A DNA stretch of 64,000 nt from an uncultured Bacteroides sp. (GTDB lineage Bacteria > Bacteroidota > Bacteroidia > Cytophagales > Cyclobacteriaceae), in the NCBI GenBank assembly GCA_902168185.1, contig CABHOV010000046.1, forward strand, positions 310,001 through 374,000, written 5' to 3'. Shown piece by piece: positions 47,937-57,395 of the stretch (its first letter is position 1; each line of letters opens with the position of its first letter). The notes beneath the pieces are model-generated. The model worked only from the letters and a program-made list of their open reading frames with translations. It made no database searches and was not told where the DNA came from. The translations under genes were made by a program, and so were the position numbers.

Positions 47937-50186
47937 ATGACAACGATCGCTGCAGATATATCACAGGCCAGTTATATAGGTCAACCCATTAGCCGTGTTG
48001 ATGGCGTTGCTAAAGTTACCGGAACCGCGCGCTACGCAGGTGAGTATACGGCTCCCGGGCTGTTGCATGGTCTGGTTATATCAAGTCCAGTTGCGAAAGG
48101 ACGAATCCTTTCGATTCAATCTGAAGAGGCACGCGCAGTGAACGGTATCATTAAGATATACTCTCATGAAAATGTAAAAGACCTGCCCTGGTTCGATCTC
48201 AGTTATAAAGATATGAACCTGCTGCCGGGTTCACCGTTCCGCCCCTTCTATAGCAACGAAATACAATTTAGTCAACAGCCTGTTGCGTTGGTTATTGCAG
48301 AGTCACTTGAATTGGCGCGATACGCAGCAACCTTGGTAAGGATTGAATATGAGACTGCTCCCTTTGAGACTGATCTTGAAAATAATTTAGAGAACGCGTT
48401 TACACCCAAACGTGGAAAGACAGGTTATAAAAAACCAAAGAACAGAGGCAACGCAAAAAAACAGTTTACAAAAGCGGATGTAAAAATAGAAGCCGAATAT
48501 ATGCATGGTGCTGAACATCATAATCCGATGGAATTGTTTTCATCTACTGTGGTTTATGGGAAAGACGGATCACTTACAGTATATGATAAAACACAAGGCG
48601 TACTGAACAGCCAAAGTTATATAGCAAGAGTATTTGACATCAAGCATAAAAAAGTGCGTGTACTCTCCCCTTTTGTAGGTGGCGCCTTCGGCTCAGGACT
48701 TCGTCCGCAGTATCAATTGTTCATGGCGTGTCTCGCTGCGCTGGACCTTCAGTTGCCGGTGCGCGTAGTGTTGACACGACAGCAGATGTTTTCATTTGGA
48801 CATCGCCCTGCAACCTGGCAAAAATTAAAACTGGCGGCCTCCAATGATGGACGACTGGAAGCTATAGAGCATACTGCTATATCAGAGACGTCACGTTTTG
48901 AAAACTACACTGAGAATATAGTTAACTGGTCGGGCCGATTATATAGTTGCGACCATGTGAAGCTTGATTATAGATTAGTGCCACTCGATGTTAATTCACC
49001 CCTTGATATGCGGGCACCTGGCGCTGCAACAGGTGTGCTTGCACTGGAGTGTGCGATGGATGAGCTCGCTTATAAGCTTAACATTGATCCGCTTGTATTA
49101 CGACTGAAGAATTATACCGAGAAAGATCCGGAGAGCGGTAAACCGTTTTCCAGTAAAAATCTGATGGACTGCTATAAACAAGGCGCTGAACATTTTGGAT
49201 GGGAAAAAAGAATATATAGTCCACGCTCCATGAAGCAAGGAAAGCAATTGGTGGGCTGGGGAATGAGTTCAGGTATGTGGGATGCCATGATGGTACCTGC
49301 CCGCGCGCAAGCTAAAATTACTGCGGATGGAAAACTGGTTGTTACCAGCGCCACCTCTGACATTGGGACAGGTACCTATACCATCATGACACAGATCGCT
49401 GCTGAAACATTAGGACTTCCACTTGAAGATGTATCCTTTGAGTTAGGCGATAGTAAATTTGTGTTCGCTCCATTCGAAGGTGGCTCAGCCACCGCTGCAT
49501 CTGTTGGAACTGCAGTTCTTTTCGCTTGTAAAAAGATCAGAGAAAAACTTTTGTCACTTGCAAAAAAACTGGAACAATCGCCACTCGCTAATGTACAGGA
49601 CGAAGAGATAGTCTTTGTGAACGGTCGAATCTGTCACCAGGATGATATAGAATGCTCACTTTCGATACGGGAAGTTATGGATCGGACCGGAACAAAGTAT
49701 ATACAGGAAAAGAATAGTGATCTCCGGGCGATGTTCAAGCAGCTTGGGTATGCGCGTAATACACATTCCGCTATATTTGTTGAAGTAAAAATAGACGAAG
49801 ATCTTGGGCTCATCAGTGTTACACGCGTTGTTGCTGCTATCGCTGCAGGAAATATACTAAATCCGAAAACGGCCAGCAGTCAGATCATGGGCGGTGTGAT
49901 GTGGGGCATCTCCATGGCGCTTCACGAGGACTCGTTCATGGATCACCAATACGGAAGATTCATCAATCACGATTATGCTGAATATCATATACCCGTACAT
50001 GCCGACACACCGGATATAGAAGTAATTTTTGTACAGGAGAAAGACACGGTAGTCAATCCGTTGGGAATTAAAGGTGTCGGTGAGATTGGTATCATCGGCA
50101 CGGCTGCTGCTGTAGCCAACGCCATCTATCACGCTACCGGAAAACGAATACGAGACTTCCCAATTACTCCTGATAAATTGTTATAG
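47937..50186 (+). CDS. Aldehyde oxidoreductase molybdopterin subunit, PaoC-like
   Basis: The 749-aa protein has the xanthine dehydrogenase family a/b hammerhead start (GVAKVTGTARYAGEYTAPG), molybdopterin-binding blocks (SPFVGGAFGSGLRPQYQ, FEGGSATAASVG, RAPGAATGVLALE) and the catalytic glutamate in IKGVGEIGIIGTAAAV near the C-terminus. It would oxidise aldehydes to acids. Length and order match PaoC. No dedicated Moco-maturation gene (PaoD/XdhC-like) is in the window. The three subunits appear cytoplasmic. Confidence 0.94.
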   Translation: MTTIAADISQASYIGQPISRVDGVAKVTGTARYAGEYTAPGLLHGLVISSPVAKGRILSIQSEEARAVNGIIKIYSHENVKDLPWFDLSYKDMNLLPGSPFRPFYSNEIQFSQQPVALVIAESLELARYAATLVRIEYETAPFETDLENNLENAFTPKRGKTGYKKPKNRGNAKKQFTKADVKIEAEYMHGAEHHNPMELFSSTVVYGKDGSLTVYDKTQGVLNSQSYIARVFDIKHKKVRVLSPFVGGAFGSGLRPQYQLFMACLAALDLQLPVRVVLTRQQMFSFGHRPATWQKLKLAASNDGRLEAIEHTAISETSRFENYTENIVNWSGRLYSCDHVKLDYRLVPLDVNSPLDMRAPGAATGVLALECAMDELAYKLNIDPLVLRLKNYTEKDPESGKPFSSKNLMDCYKQGAEHFGWEKRIYSPRSMKQGKQLVGWGMSSGMWDAMMVPARAQAKITADGKLVVTSATSDIGTGTYTIMTQIAAETLGLPLEDVSFELGDSKFVFAPFEGGSATAASVGTAVLFACKKIREKLLSLAKKLEQSPLANVQDEEIVFVNGRICHQDDIECSLSIREVMDRTGTKYIQEKNSDLRAMFKQLGYARNTHSAIFVEVKIDEDLGLISVTRVVAAIAAGNILNPKTASSQIMGGVMWGISMALHEDSFMDHQYGRFINHDYAEYHIPVHADTPDIEVIFVQEKDTVVNPLGIKGVGEIGIIGTAAAVANAIYHATGKRIRDFPITPDKLL

Positions 50187-50201
50187 GGATAAAGATATAT
50201 A

Positions 50202-50240
50202 AGTAAAACCTTGAAGTTAAAATAGCTTCAAGGTTTTACT
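50202..50240. terminator. Bidirectional intrinsic terminator
   Basis: AGTAAAACCTTGAAG pairs perfectly with CTTCAAGGTTTTACT (15 bp) around a 9-nt AT-rich loop. It lies between the convergent aldehyde oxidoreductase operon (stop 50186) and the permease gene (stop 50272), and the tracts suit both directions. Confidence 0.85.
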
Positions 50241-50271
50241 CATGATACAATATCTATAGTGTATCCTACAG

Positions 50272-52905
50272 CTATTCCATTCGTAGTGATTTTACCGGGT
50301 TTGCAAAGGCTGCTTTCATTACCTGGTAGCTAACGGTGAACAGTGCAACCAACAATGAACATCCTATCGCGAGTGCAAAAAACCATACGCTGATCTCTAC
50401 CTGAAACTTAAAGCTCTGCAACCACGCGCGCATCAGCCACCAGCCCAGCGGACCGGCAATCAAGAACGCAATCAATATAAGTCCTGCAAATTCCTTCCAG
50501 AAAATCCAAAGTATATTTCCGGCACTGCTACCCAGTATTTTACGGATACCGATCTCCTTCGACTTTTGCGTCACGGTGAAGGATACTAGTCCGTATAGTC
50601 CAAGGCATCCAATGAAAATTGAGATAAGCGAGAACGTCTGGATCAATTTGAGCATTGTCTCTTCACTTTCATAAAACTGTGCTATACTATCGTCCAGAAA
50701 TTCATATCCAAAAATCTGATCAGGATGTTGTTGGCTCCATACTCCTTCAATGGCAGACAAGGTAGATTTTGCGTCTGACAAATTCAGTTTCACCGCATAG
50801 TTTTCATAATCATCGGTATACGTGGTAATGAGTATAGGGCTTATTTCTTCATGAAAAGATCTATCATGGAAATCTTTTAATACACCTACAATAGATGCTA
50901 CCATATGACCACCATTGGCTACAATCACTTTTCCTATAGCATCTTCGGGAGACTCAAGTTCAAGCTTGCGTACCATGGCCTCATTCACTAACATTTCTCT
51001 TACTGTATCCGAAGGTGTAAGATTTCTTCCGGCAACAAATTCCAATCCGAACGTAGAAGCATATTCGGCATCAGCTGACTTTATACTCGTTCTGAAATTA
51101 ACTTCTTCCGAACTGTTATTAAATTTGATGGAGTTTCCCCATTCATCTACTGACGCAGGTGCAGTAAAGCAAAGTGACACACTTTCAACTCCGCGAATCC
51201 TGGAGATTTCATTTTTCAATGCTTCCTTACTGGTCGGTGTAGCATCATTGCCTGTCCCAATCATTACAATCGCCTGCTGATCAAAACCCAAATCAGATTC
51301 CCTGGCAAATCGTATTTGACTAACAACCACGATCACTCCTATAATTAGTACCTGAGATATAGCAAACTGCGATACGATCAACGTGCGGCGCACATTGAAG
51401 CCACCAACATTTTGTTGTGTAACTTTTCCTTTCAATGCTGTTACGGGTTGAAACTTCGCCAGAACAAGTGCTGGATAATATCCAGCCAGAAATGTAACCA
51501 CAACACCAAGCGACACTATAAAATAGATCAACATGTAATCCGTAAATGGGTTTAGTGTCATGTGCATATTGAAAAGACTATTCGCATAGGGAAGAATGAG
51601 CGATGCCAGCCCTATAGCCATGACTATACCGATCGCGCAGATGATTGCTGTCTCAAAAATGAACTGCCAGAAAAGTTGACGTCTCAGGCTTCCCAAAACT
51701 TTCCGTACACCTACCTCTTTCGAGCGTTTTAATGCTTGCGCAGTAGCCAGGTTCACAAAGTTTACGCATGCTGTTGCGATCAAAAATAAACCTACAATGG
51801 ATAGTATATATAGCTTTTGTTTTTCCATAGCACCACCGTAACGCGCATCGAAGTGAATATCTTTCAGGGGTTGCAATTTATAGTGGTGTACATTCTTGCT
51901 GGTAGGACGATGCTTCTTTACATACGCCGGCATAACACTTTCTACCTGTGCAATGGAGACGTTGGGCTGAAGCCGTGTATAGCATTGCATACCATCGCGA
52001 ATGCCGCCCCATCCATCTGTCTCATTTGCCAGCCACGGATCATAAGATTTTAAGGTGATATACGACACAAAAATTCCTGCCTTCAAATCTGTATTCTCAG
52101 GAAAGTCTTTGAGTATACCCGTTACCGTGAAGGGAAATTTATTTCCAAGCCAAAATGTTTTACCAATCGGATCTTCATCGCCAAAGTATTTTCGCGCGAT
52201 GGTTTCGGTTATGACTGCAGTATTGGGATCAACAAGCACGGATCTTTGATCACCTTTCAACAAGGGAAAATTGAATATCTCGAAGAATGTTTTCTCAGTA
52301 AATGCAAGCCCATCCGTTTCATTATATTTTAATACTTTGTCCTTTTCCTTCAACGTAATAAGCACATCGCGCTCGGTATAAATACGCGCGACCTTTTCGC
52401 CAAATGTATAGTCACTTCGGAAAGATTCTCCTAACGGTGATGGTACACAGTTTCTATAGGCTACTACATCGCGGTGCAGTTCTGTAACGATTCTGTATAT
52501 ACGGTTTGAATCCTGGTGGAAGTTATCAAAACTCAGGTGATGCGTAACGAAAGTAAAAATGAGAATACCACAGGTCATGCTGAGCGCAAGACCTGCTATA
52601 TTAATAATGGAATAGGCTTTGTTACGTGCCAGGTTTCTCCACCCGATCTTAAAATAACTTCTGAACATAGTATAGTTGTTTACATGTATATATACTTCGG
52701 CCGGCCGGATTATTCCCGGTCGGAAAAGCAACAGCACATCGATGATGAACAGTATATCTGCTTTGCGCTTGCCGGATTTCTTTATTCGCCTTTCATAAAC
52801 TTCCAGGAGATCGCCTTCGATGTAGTCCTGCATCTCGGGGTGGCAATACCAGCGAAAGAAACGCATGAAGAGCCTCGGAGGTGATTGAATTGAGTCTTTG
52901 CGCAT
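50272..52905 (-). CDS. FtsX/MacB-like permease with permease prefix domain 2
   Basis: The 877-aa protein begins with a helical prefix of about 75 residues (PPRLFMRFFRWYCHPEMQDY, IEGDLLEVYERR) of the permease prefix domain 2 type, then the standard permease (FKIGWRNLARNKAYSIINIA; RSKEVGVRKVLGSLRRQLFW; KSKEIGIRKILGSSAGNILW; end NPVKSLRME). The prefix domain is usually found with PadR regulators, and a PadR gene sits directly upstream with a TGATG stop-start overlap. Function is inferred to be envelope export or stress response. No ATPase is nearby. Confidence 0.93.
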   Translation of the reverse strand: MRKDSIQSPPRLFMRFFRWYCHPEMQDYIEGDLLEVYERRIKKSGKRKADILFIIDVLLLFRPGIIRPAEVYIHVNNYTMFRSYFKIGWRNLARNKAYSIINIAGLALSMTCGILIFTFVTHHLSFDNFHQDSNRIYRIVTELHRDVVAYRNCVPSPLGESFRSDYTFGEKVARIYTERDVLITLKEKDKVLKYNETDGLAFTEKTFFEIFNFPLLKGDQRSVLVDPNTAVITETIARKYFGDEDPIGKTFWLGNKFPFTVTGILKDFPENTDLKAGIFVSYITLKSYDPWLANETDGWGGIRDGMQCYTRLQPNVSIAQVESVMPAYVKKHRPTSKNVHHYKLQPLKDIHFDARYGGAMEKQKLYILSIVGLFLIATACVNFVNLATAQALKRSKEVGVRKVLGSLRRQLFWQFIFETAIICAIGIVMAIGLASLILPYANSLFNMHMTLNPFTDYMLIYFIVSLGVVVTFLAGYYPALVLAKFQPVTALKGKVTQQNVGGFNVRRTLIVSQFAISQVLIIGVIVVVSQIRFARESDLGFDQQAIVMIGTGNDATPTSKEALKNEISRIRGVESVSLCFTAPASVDEWGNSIKFNNSSEEVNFRTSIKSADAEYASTFGLEFVAGRNLTPSDTVREMLVNEAMVRKLELESPEDAIGKVIVANGGHMVASIVGVLKDFHDRSFHEEISPILITTYTDDYENYAVKLNLSDAKSTLSAIEGVWSQQHPDQIFGYEFLDDSIAQFYESEETMLKLIQTFSLISIFIGCLGLYGLVSFTVTQKSKEIGIRKILGSSAGNILWIFWKEFAGLILIAFLIAGPLGWWLMRAWLQSFKFQVEISVWFFALAIGCSLLVALFTVSYQVMKAAFANPVKSLRME

Positions 52906-53246
52906 CAGCCTTCCAGGTTAATTTGAAATATAGTCTTGGGAATTGCCCGCCAAAGTTCTTCACGGGTTTCTTTTGCATGCAACATGGCTTTCTTACCCAT
53001 GGCGGTAATTTCAAAATATCGCTTAGGCCTCCCCGCCCTTTCATCGCTGGACTCTCCAGCATATGATTTAAGGTAGCCTTTGTCTTCCAACCTTTTCAGC
53101 GCAGTGTGCAACGCTCCCATGCTCACGGTCCGTGAGAGCCGGGATTCGATTTCATCTTTTATCGACACACTATACGCCTCATTGTTAAGTATACCAATCG
53201 TCAGGATTACTATTTCTTCAAACTCCCCTAACTGATACTTTTTCAT
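52905..53246 (-). CDS. PadR family transcriptional regulator
   Basis: The 113-aa winged-helix protein matches PadR: KYQLGEFEEIVILTIGIL, then TVSMGALHTALKRLEDKGYL, then RPKRYFEITAMGKKAML. It is translationally coupled to the prefix-domain permease (TGATG), so it probably controls itself and the permease, typically by repression relieved by a small molecule. The inducer is unknown. Confidence 0.93.
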   Translation of the reverse strand: MKKYQLGEFEEIVILTIGILNNEAYSVSIKDEIESRLSRTVSMGALHTALKRLEDKGYLKSYAGESSDERAGRPKRYFEITAMGKKAMLHAKETREELWRAIPKTIFQINLEG

Positions 53247-53443
53247 CTCCGGAATAATTTACTCCAAATGTAGGAATAATAACTATGCCAAAAACTAAAA
53301 CCCCTATATATACCCGTCTGTGACACTGGATTACCGGGTCAGTGCACGCAATTGAACAATAACTGATCGAATCTGGTCGGTCAAGAAATGAGTTTACACC
53401 ATTGTAAAAAATAATCTATAGTTTGCCGGCATATGGCAATTTT

Positions 53444-54892
53444 TTAGAAAAGGAAACTATAATTATCTTCCAATCTTTCAAGTAGTTCATCCGCATTCAC
53501 TTTCTTCCTGAAAAAAGTTTCGAACGGATCACCAACGTTTTTGAGCCTTGTAAAAATGGTCTCTGTATTGAAGTCTTCCAATCGTAACCCCTCCTTTATT
53601 TCTTCCCATAGAAGCGGAGTTGCAATGGTGGCCAACGGTCCGGCCACCAAAGAGTACGGAGCGACAATACTTTTTCCTTCCTCATTATATGTATAGTCTA
53701 ACGACACCTTCCCATATACATCACCACCCGATCCTTCACGGACTACATCATTGGGGATTTTAAGGCTGATAAGCCTACAGATATATTCAGCTACAGCTTT
53801 CGTGGTTTCAAACTTACTTTTGGAATCGAGCGGGATATAAACATGCAGCCCAGATTTACCATCTGCCTTTATAAAAGAAGGCAACTTCAATCCATCTAAA
53901 ATTTCTTTAGCGGTGAGCGTTACATCCAAAGCCTTTACAAGTTCAAATTCCGGAGAATCAATTACAATAAGAATATAGTCTGGTGTGTCAGGCTGCTTTA
54001 CTTTGGCGTGCGCAACATTAAACTCGATATATCCCCGCTCTACACAGAGTAATATATGTTCTTTATCGTTGCATAGAAGTATAGACTGCGTTTTATCTTT
54101 CAGCGCGGTAATCGGTTTAACCCAGTCTGGCATCTCCTCTTCGTCAGTTTGAAATAGTGATGCTACGTTTAGTGCTACAGGAGCACGTAAACTTTCCGCC
54201 TGCTGGCGTACCCATAGAGGGCGATCCTTCATATAGGGCAAAATATATTCCGATATTTTGCTATAGTAACTCAGTACATCTTGTTTGTTCAAGCGTGGTT
54301 GCCTGAAAATGATTTTATCAAGATCTGTAAATTGAATCTTGTGCCGCAGTTTGAAATCAGGTTGCCGAGGCGCTTTCTCGACGATCTTAATTTCTTTCGT
54401 TGGCGCACGAGCCTTTTCTTTTTTCGTTACGGCTGGTTTCTCCTTCGACTTAGGAGCAGGGAAATCATACTTTTTAGCTTTCTCTTTTTTTCGAACGACA
54501 GGAAGTTCGGGAAGCGAACTGAATTCCTTCTTTATCGCTTCATCAAATTCGAATGGTGCTTCATCCCATATTTTGTTGGAACTGCTATGAAAGTAATATA
54601 TACCAGGAACCTCGTCACTGCTATTGAGCTGATGGTTGGATGATTCGAGATTATTTAGCACCGTTTCATAGCCCATGTCGTAAAACAATTCGGCTTCGCC
54701 TTGGAGTCCTTCAACGCTTATCCGCTCATCTATAGACTGACCTGCCTTGGTGATGTAAAGCCGTATCAGCTTTTCGCGATCTGCTCTGTCTTTACAGTCT
54801 TTGACCAGCTGAAGAATCGTCTTGAATGCTTTTGTGTTCTTGCGAATTAACATCGTGCGAGTGCTTGATTGTCCAAATATAAAATTAAGCAT
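53444..54892 (-). CDS. Stand-alone LigD-type primase-polymerase with novel N-terminal half
   Basis: The 482-aa protein ends in a LigD polymerase domain (about residues 184-470): IQFTDLDKIIF, GKSGLHVYIPL (345-355), VSLDYTYNEEGKSIVAPYSL (D399) and ATPLLWEEI. There is no ligase or phosphoesterase domain. The metal motif, usually DxD, reads LIVIDSPEF: the first Asp is Val310 and only Asp312 remains. The upstream HPW-type motif is replaced by FNVAHA. Activity is therefore doubtful. Residues 1-130 have no domain I know, with a Lys-rich linker (132-175). The start may be ATG 54853. A link to non-homologous end joining is by family only; no ku or ligase gene is near. Confidence 0.82.
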   Translation of the reverse strand: MLNFIFGQSSTRTMLIRKNTKAFKTILQLVKDCKDRADREKLIRLYITKAGQSIDERISVEGLQGEAELFYDMGYETVLNNLESSNHQLNSSDEVPGIYYFHSSSNKIWDEAPFEFDEAIKKEFSSLPELPVVRKKEKAKKYDFPAPKSKEKPAVTKKEKARAPTKEIKIVEKAPRQPDFKLRHKIQFTDLDKIIFRQPRLNKQDVLSYYSKISEYILPYMKDRPLWVRQQAESLRAPVALNVASLFQTDEEEMPDWVKPITALKDKTQSILLCNDKEHILLCVERGYIEFNVAHAKVKQPDTPDYILIVIDSPEFELVKALDVTLTAKEILDGLKLPSFIKADGKSGLHVYIPLDSKSKFETTKAVAEYICRLISLKIPNDVVREGSGGDVYGKVSLDYTYNEEGKSIVAPYSLVAGPLATIATPLLWEEIKEGLRLEDFNTETIFTRLKNVGDPFETFFRKKVNADELLERLEDNYSFLF

Positions 54893-54962
54893 TCACGATT
54901 GTTTCGCATGCTATTTTAGCCGAAACTATATTTTAATAGCGATGCTCCTTTTGTCATTACGC

Positions 54963-56402
54963 CTATTTGATGCGTTTGAATTTAACATTTTTCGCTCCAA
55001 AGTTTGAAATCCTAAATCCGGTTACTTCCTTTCCTTTTCGTATGAATTCCAGTTCGAAAGCAAACGTATTTACGCCTGAAAATTTGTCTTTTCCGATGGC
55101 CGAAAGTTCCATATCACTCAGCCGCGGATGCGTCATTATCAATGTATCTTTTACGATCTTAAATTTATATACCGTGGCCAGCTCATCACTTTGATAAGCA
55201 CCTTCAAAGTCGGTTAGCCGGTTACTATACTTCTCTGTTTTTACTGGGATGTTGCTTGCGCTCTGCACAGTAGTAACGTTGGGTACTTCTATAAATTTAT
55301 CCTGAAGGTATAAATCTATCATTGGCGTAACCTTCCCCAGCATTGTATAGTGTTCATTGTTGCTCAACGTAATTACAGCCAGGTTGTTTTCAGGAAACCT
55401 CATCAGCACGGCCCTGTATCCGGCAACATGGCCGCCATGACTAATGACGGGAAGACCTTTATGCTTTCTGCGCAATTGACCCTTTGCATGATATATAGTA
55501 TCCTCCGGACTCATGGCCCATACAACGGGCTTGTTATTGTCCAATACAGAAATTTCGTTGAACGCTTTAATCAACGCTGCATCACCTACGATTGGATTGT
55601 CAAAATTATTGACCCACTTTGCCATGTCCTCCGCAGTTGTCAATAGATTCGAGGGACCAACGTTGGAATGACTCTGCTCTATTTTTGTGAACTTACCGTC
55701 TTTTAACTGGTACGAATACGCGCGATTTTTTATAGTCTTATGGTAATCATCATAAAACAGTGAGTTCGTCATTCCCAAGGGATCAAAAATATTTGCTCTC
55801 GTAAAATCAGAAAAAGACTGCCCGGTAATTCGCCTTACGGCTTCTGCTAAAAGAGTATAACCTGTGTTGCAGTATCCGAATGCAGTTCCTGTTTTGAAGT
55901 TTAGTTCTTTCTGTGTGGATGCCAGCTTTAAAATTTGTTCTGTGGTTATTACATCTTCCTCATGCCAGCCCGCCAATGCATGTATAGCCCATTGATCACG
56001 CAAGCCGCTTGTGTGCGCCAGCAGGTGTTTAATCTTGATGGGACTACCATAATCAGGAAGCTCCGGTATATATTTCCGAATGTCATCCTCAAATGAAATT
56101 TTCCCTTGTCGCTCTAGCAGGTATACAGAGAATGCTGTGAACTGTTTGGAAACGGAACCTATATGCATCGGCGTTTGTGTCGTGACTGGAATGTCATATT
56201 CGAGATTGGCCATTCCATATCCCTTTTTGAAAGCTATCTTTCCGTCCTTCACCACTACCACGGCAACGCCCGCGGTTTCTGAATTATATTCCGAGAACAA
56301 GCTATCGATTTTCTTATCGATCCATTGATCCGAAGACTGCGCATTAGCATTGCATGTGATTAGCAACAGAATGATGAAGGTTGATACCGTTCGTCTTTTC
56401 AT
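54963..56402 (-). CDS. Serine hydrolase, class C beta-lactamase family
   Basis: I use ATG 56402 (MKRRTVSTFIILL), which places the signal peptide (CNANAQ) at the start; the frame opens 5 codons earlier. The 479-aa protein has Ser-x-x-Lys in IGSVSKQFTAF, Tyr-x-Asn in YCNTGYTLLAEA and the third motif His-Gly-Gly in SHGGHVAGYR, as in AmpC/esterase relatives. The C-terminal ~110 residues (from about 375) form an extra lipocalin-like beta domain. It would be a periplasmic peptidase or esterase; activity against antibiotics is not implied. Confidence 0.9.
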   Translation of the reverse strand: MKRRTVSTFIILLLITCNANAQSSDQWIDKKIDSLFSEYNSETAGVAVVVVKDGKIAFKKGYGMANLEYDIPVTTQTPMHIGSVSKQFTAFSVYLLERQGKISFEDDIRKYIPELPDYGSPIKIKHLLAHTSGLRDQWAIHALAGWHEEDVITTEQILKLASTQKELNFKTGTAFGYCNTGYTLLAEAVRRITGQSFSDFTRANIFDPLGMTNSLFYDDYHKTIKNRAYSYQLKDGKFTKIEQSHSNVGPSNLLTTAEDMAKWVNNFDNPIVGDAALIKAFNEISVLDNNKPVVWAMSPEDTIYHAKGQLRRKHKGLPVISHGGHVAGYRAVLMRFPENNLAVITLSNNEHYTMLGKVTPMIDLYLQDKFIEVPNVTTVQSASNIPVKTEKYSNRLTDFEGAYQSDELATVYKFKIVKDTLIMTHPRLSDMELSAIGKDKFSGVNTFAFELEFIRKGKEVTGFRISNFGAKNVKFKRIK

Positions 56403-56700
56403 GGTATATATTTTCATAGATAAAGCGTAACGCTATAATTTTATACGATCCGAAAATAATATCAAAACTTATCGGACGAACTACACGCAGAGGATGCCAG
56501 AAGACGGCCGAAATTATACTGCTGATCTCAAATCGGTCTCCGAGATGCAAACGCAAGAATCAGCCTCTGCTACTCTCCTTTCATCCGCAATAGGCTCTCT
56601 GTTACAGGGAAAAAACGCATTACCGCTTTGCAAAAAAAAGATTTTGTGCGTTTTGGGGGTGCCGGGCATTTTGCGTGCTATAGAGGAAACACATGTGCTG

Positions 56701-57117
56701 ATGGGCTTGTCTAAAATTAAAATACTTACCACAATCGCATTTCTGGTGATTGTAGTCATCCAGGGTAGCGCAACAACTATGCAACCTTGTGCAACGGATC
56801 CGCTACAGGACAGTTTGTACCTGCCTCCGCTTCATAAATTTGTAGGCAACGAAGTTCAAAGCCTGCTTGTGCTGATCGATTCTGACAATTACGAAACATT
56901 CTATATCCGGGAATCCAAGGGAGTTGAAACAGGGATTATTCTTCAATTCAAAACAAGTGGAATTTCCCTTCATATATATTGCACAAATAATGATCCAGGC
57001 GGCTTAGATTCTGATGGAGGTCTTTCAGATTTGGAAAAACTAAAAAACCAGAAGATCACGCGAATTGAAATCTATAATGAACAGAAGTTTGTTACCCTGT
57101 TCGACCAAGGGCATTGA
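56701..57117 (+). CDS. Hypothetical exported protein
   Basis: The 138-aa form from ATG 56701 (MGLSKIKILTTIAF) has a signal peptide or membrane anchor ending near QGSATTM. The same frame is open to an ATG at 56494 (207 aa), but that extension looks less protein-like at its start and would hide the signal. The mature part (LDSDGGLSDLEKLKNQKITR) shows no domain I know. It is a lone gene between the beta-lactamase-like gene and the third permease. Confidence 0.6.
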   Translation: MGLSKIKILTTIAFLVIVVIQGSATTMQPCATDPLQDSLYLPPLHKFVGNEVQSLLVLIDSDNYETFYIRESKGVETGIILQFKTSGISLHIYCTNNDPGGLDSDGGLSDLEKLKNQKITRIEIYNEQKFVTLFDQGH

Positions 57118-57395
57118 TATGCGCTGACCATAAGATCTGCTTATAATCAAGCGCTGCTTCAAATATAGCAGCACCACACGTTTTACTTCTATACAGGCAT
57201 TCAGCTATATCCTGAATGCCCTGATTCATCCAAAAAGACAGTTGCATCCGTTTATAATCGAATCAATTTATTAAATTGGTTCTATTGTAGTTTATCCACG
57301 ATCCAAAATCATTCATTATCGTTTCAAAAAAGTGCTGACAACCGTGCAACATTAAACTATATCCATGCGTCTTAGCAGAGCAACCCATTAACTCC

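Noticed and set aside
56494-56700. Upstream extension of the hypothetical gene at 56701
   Set aside because: Open frame but buries the signal peptide; could not be excluded, so the shorter form was chosen with reduced confidence.
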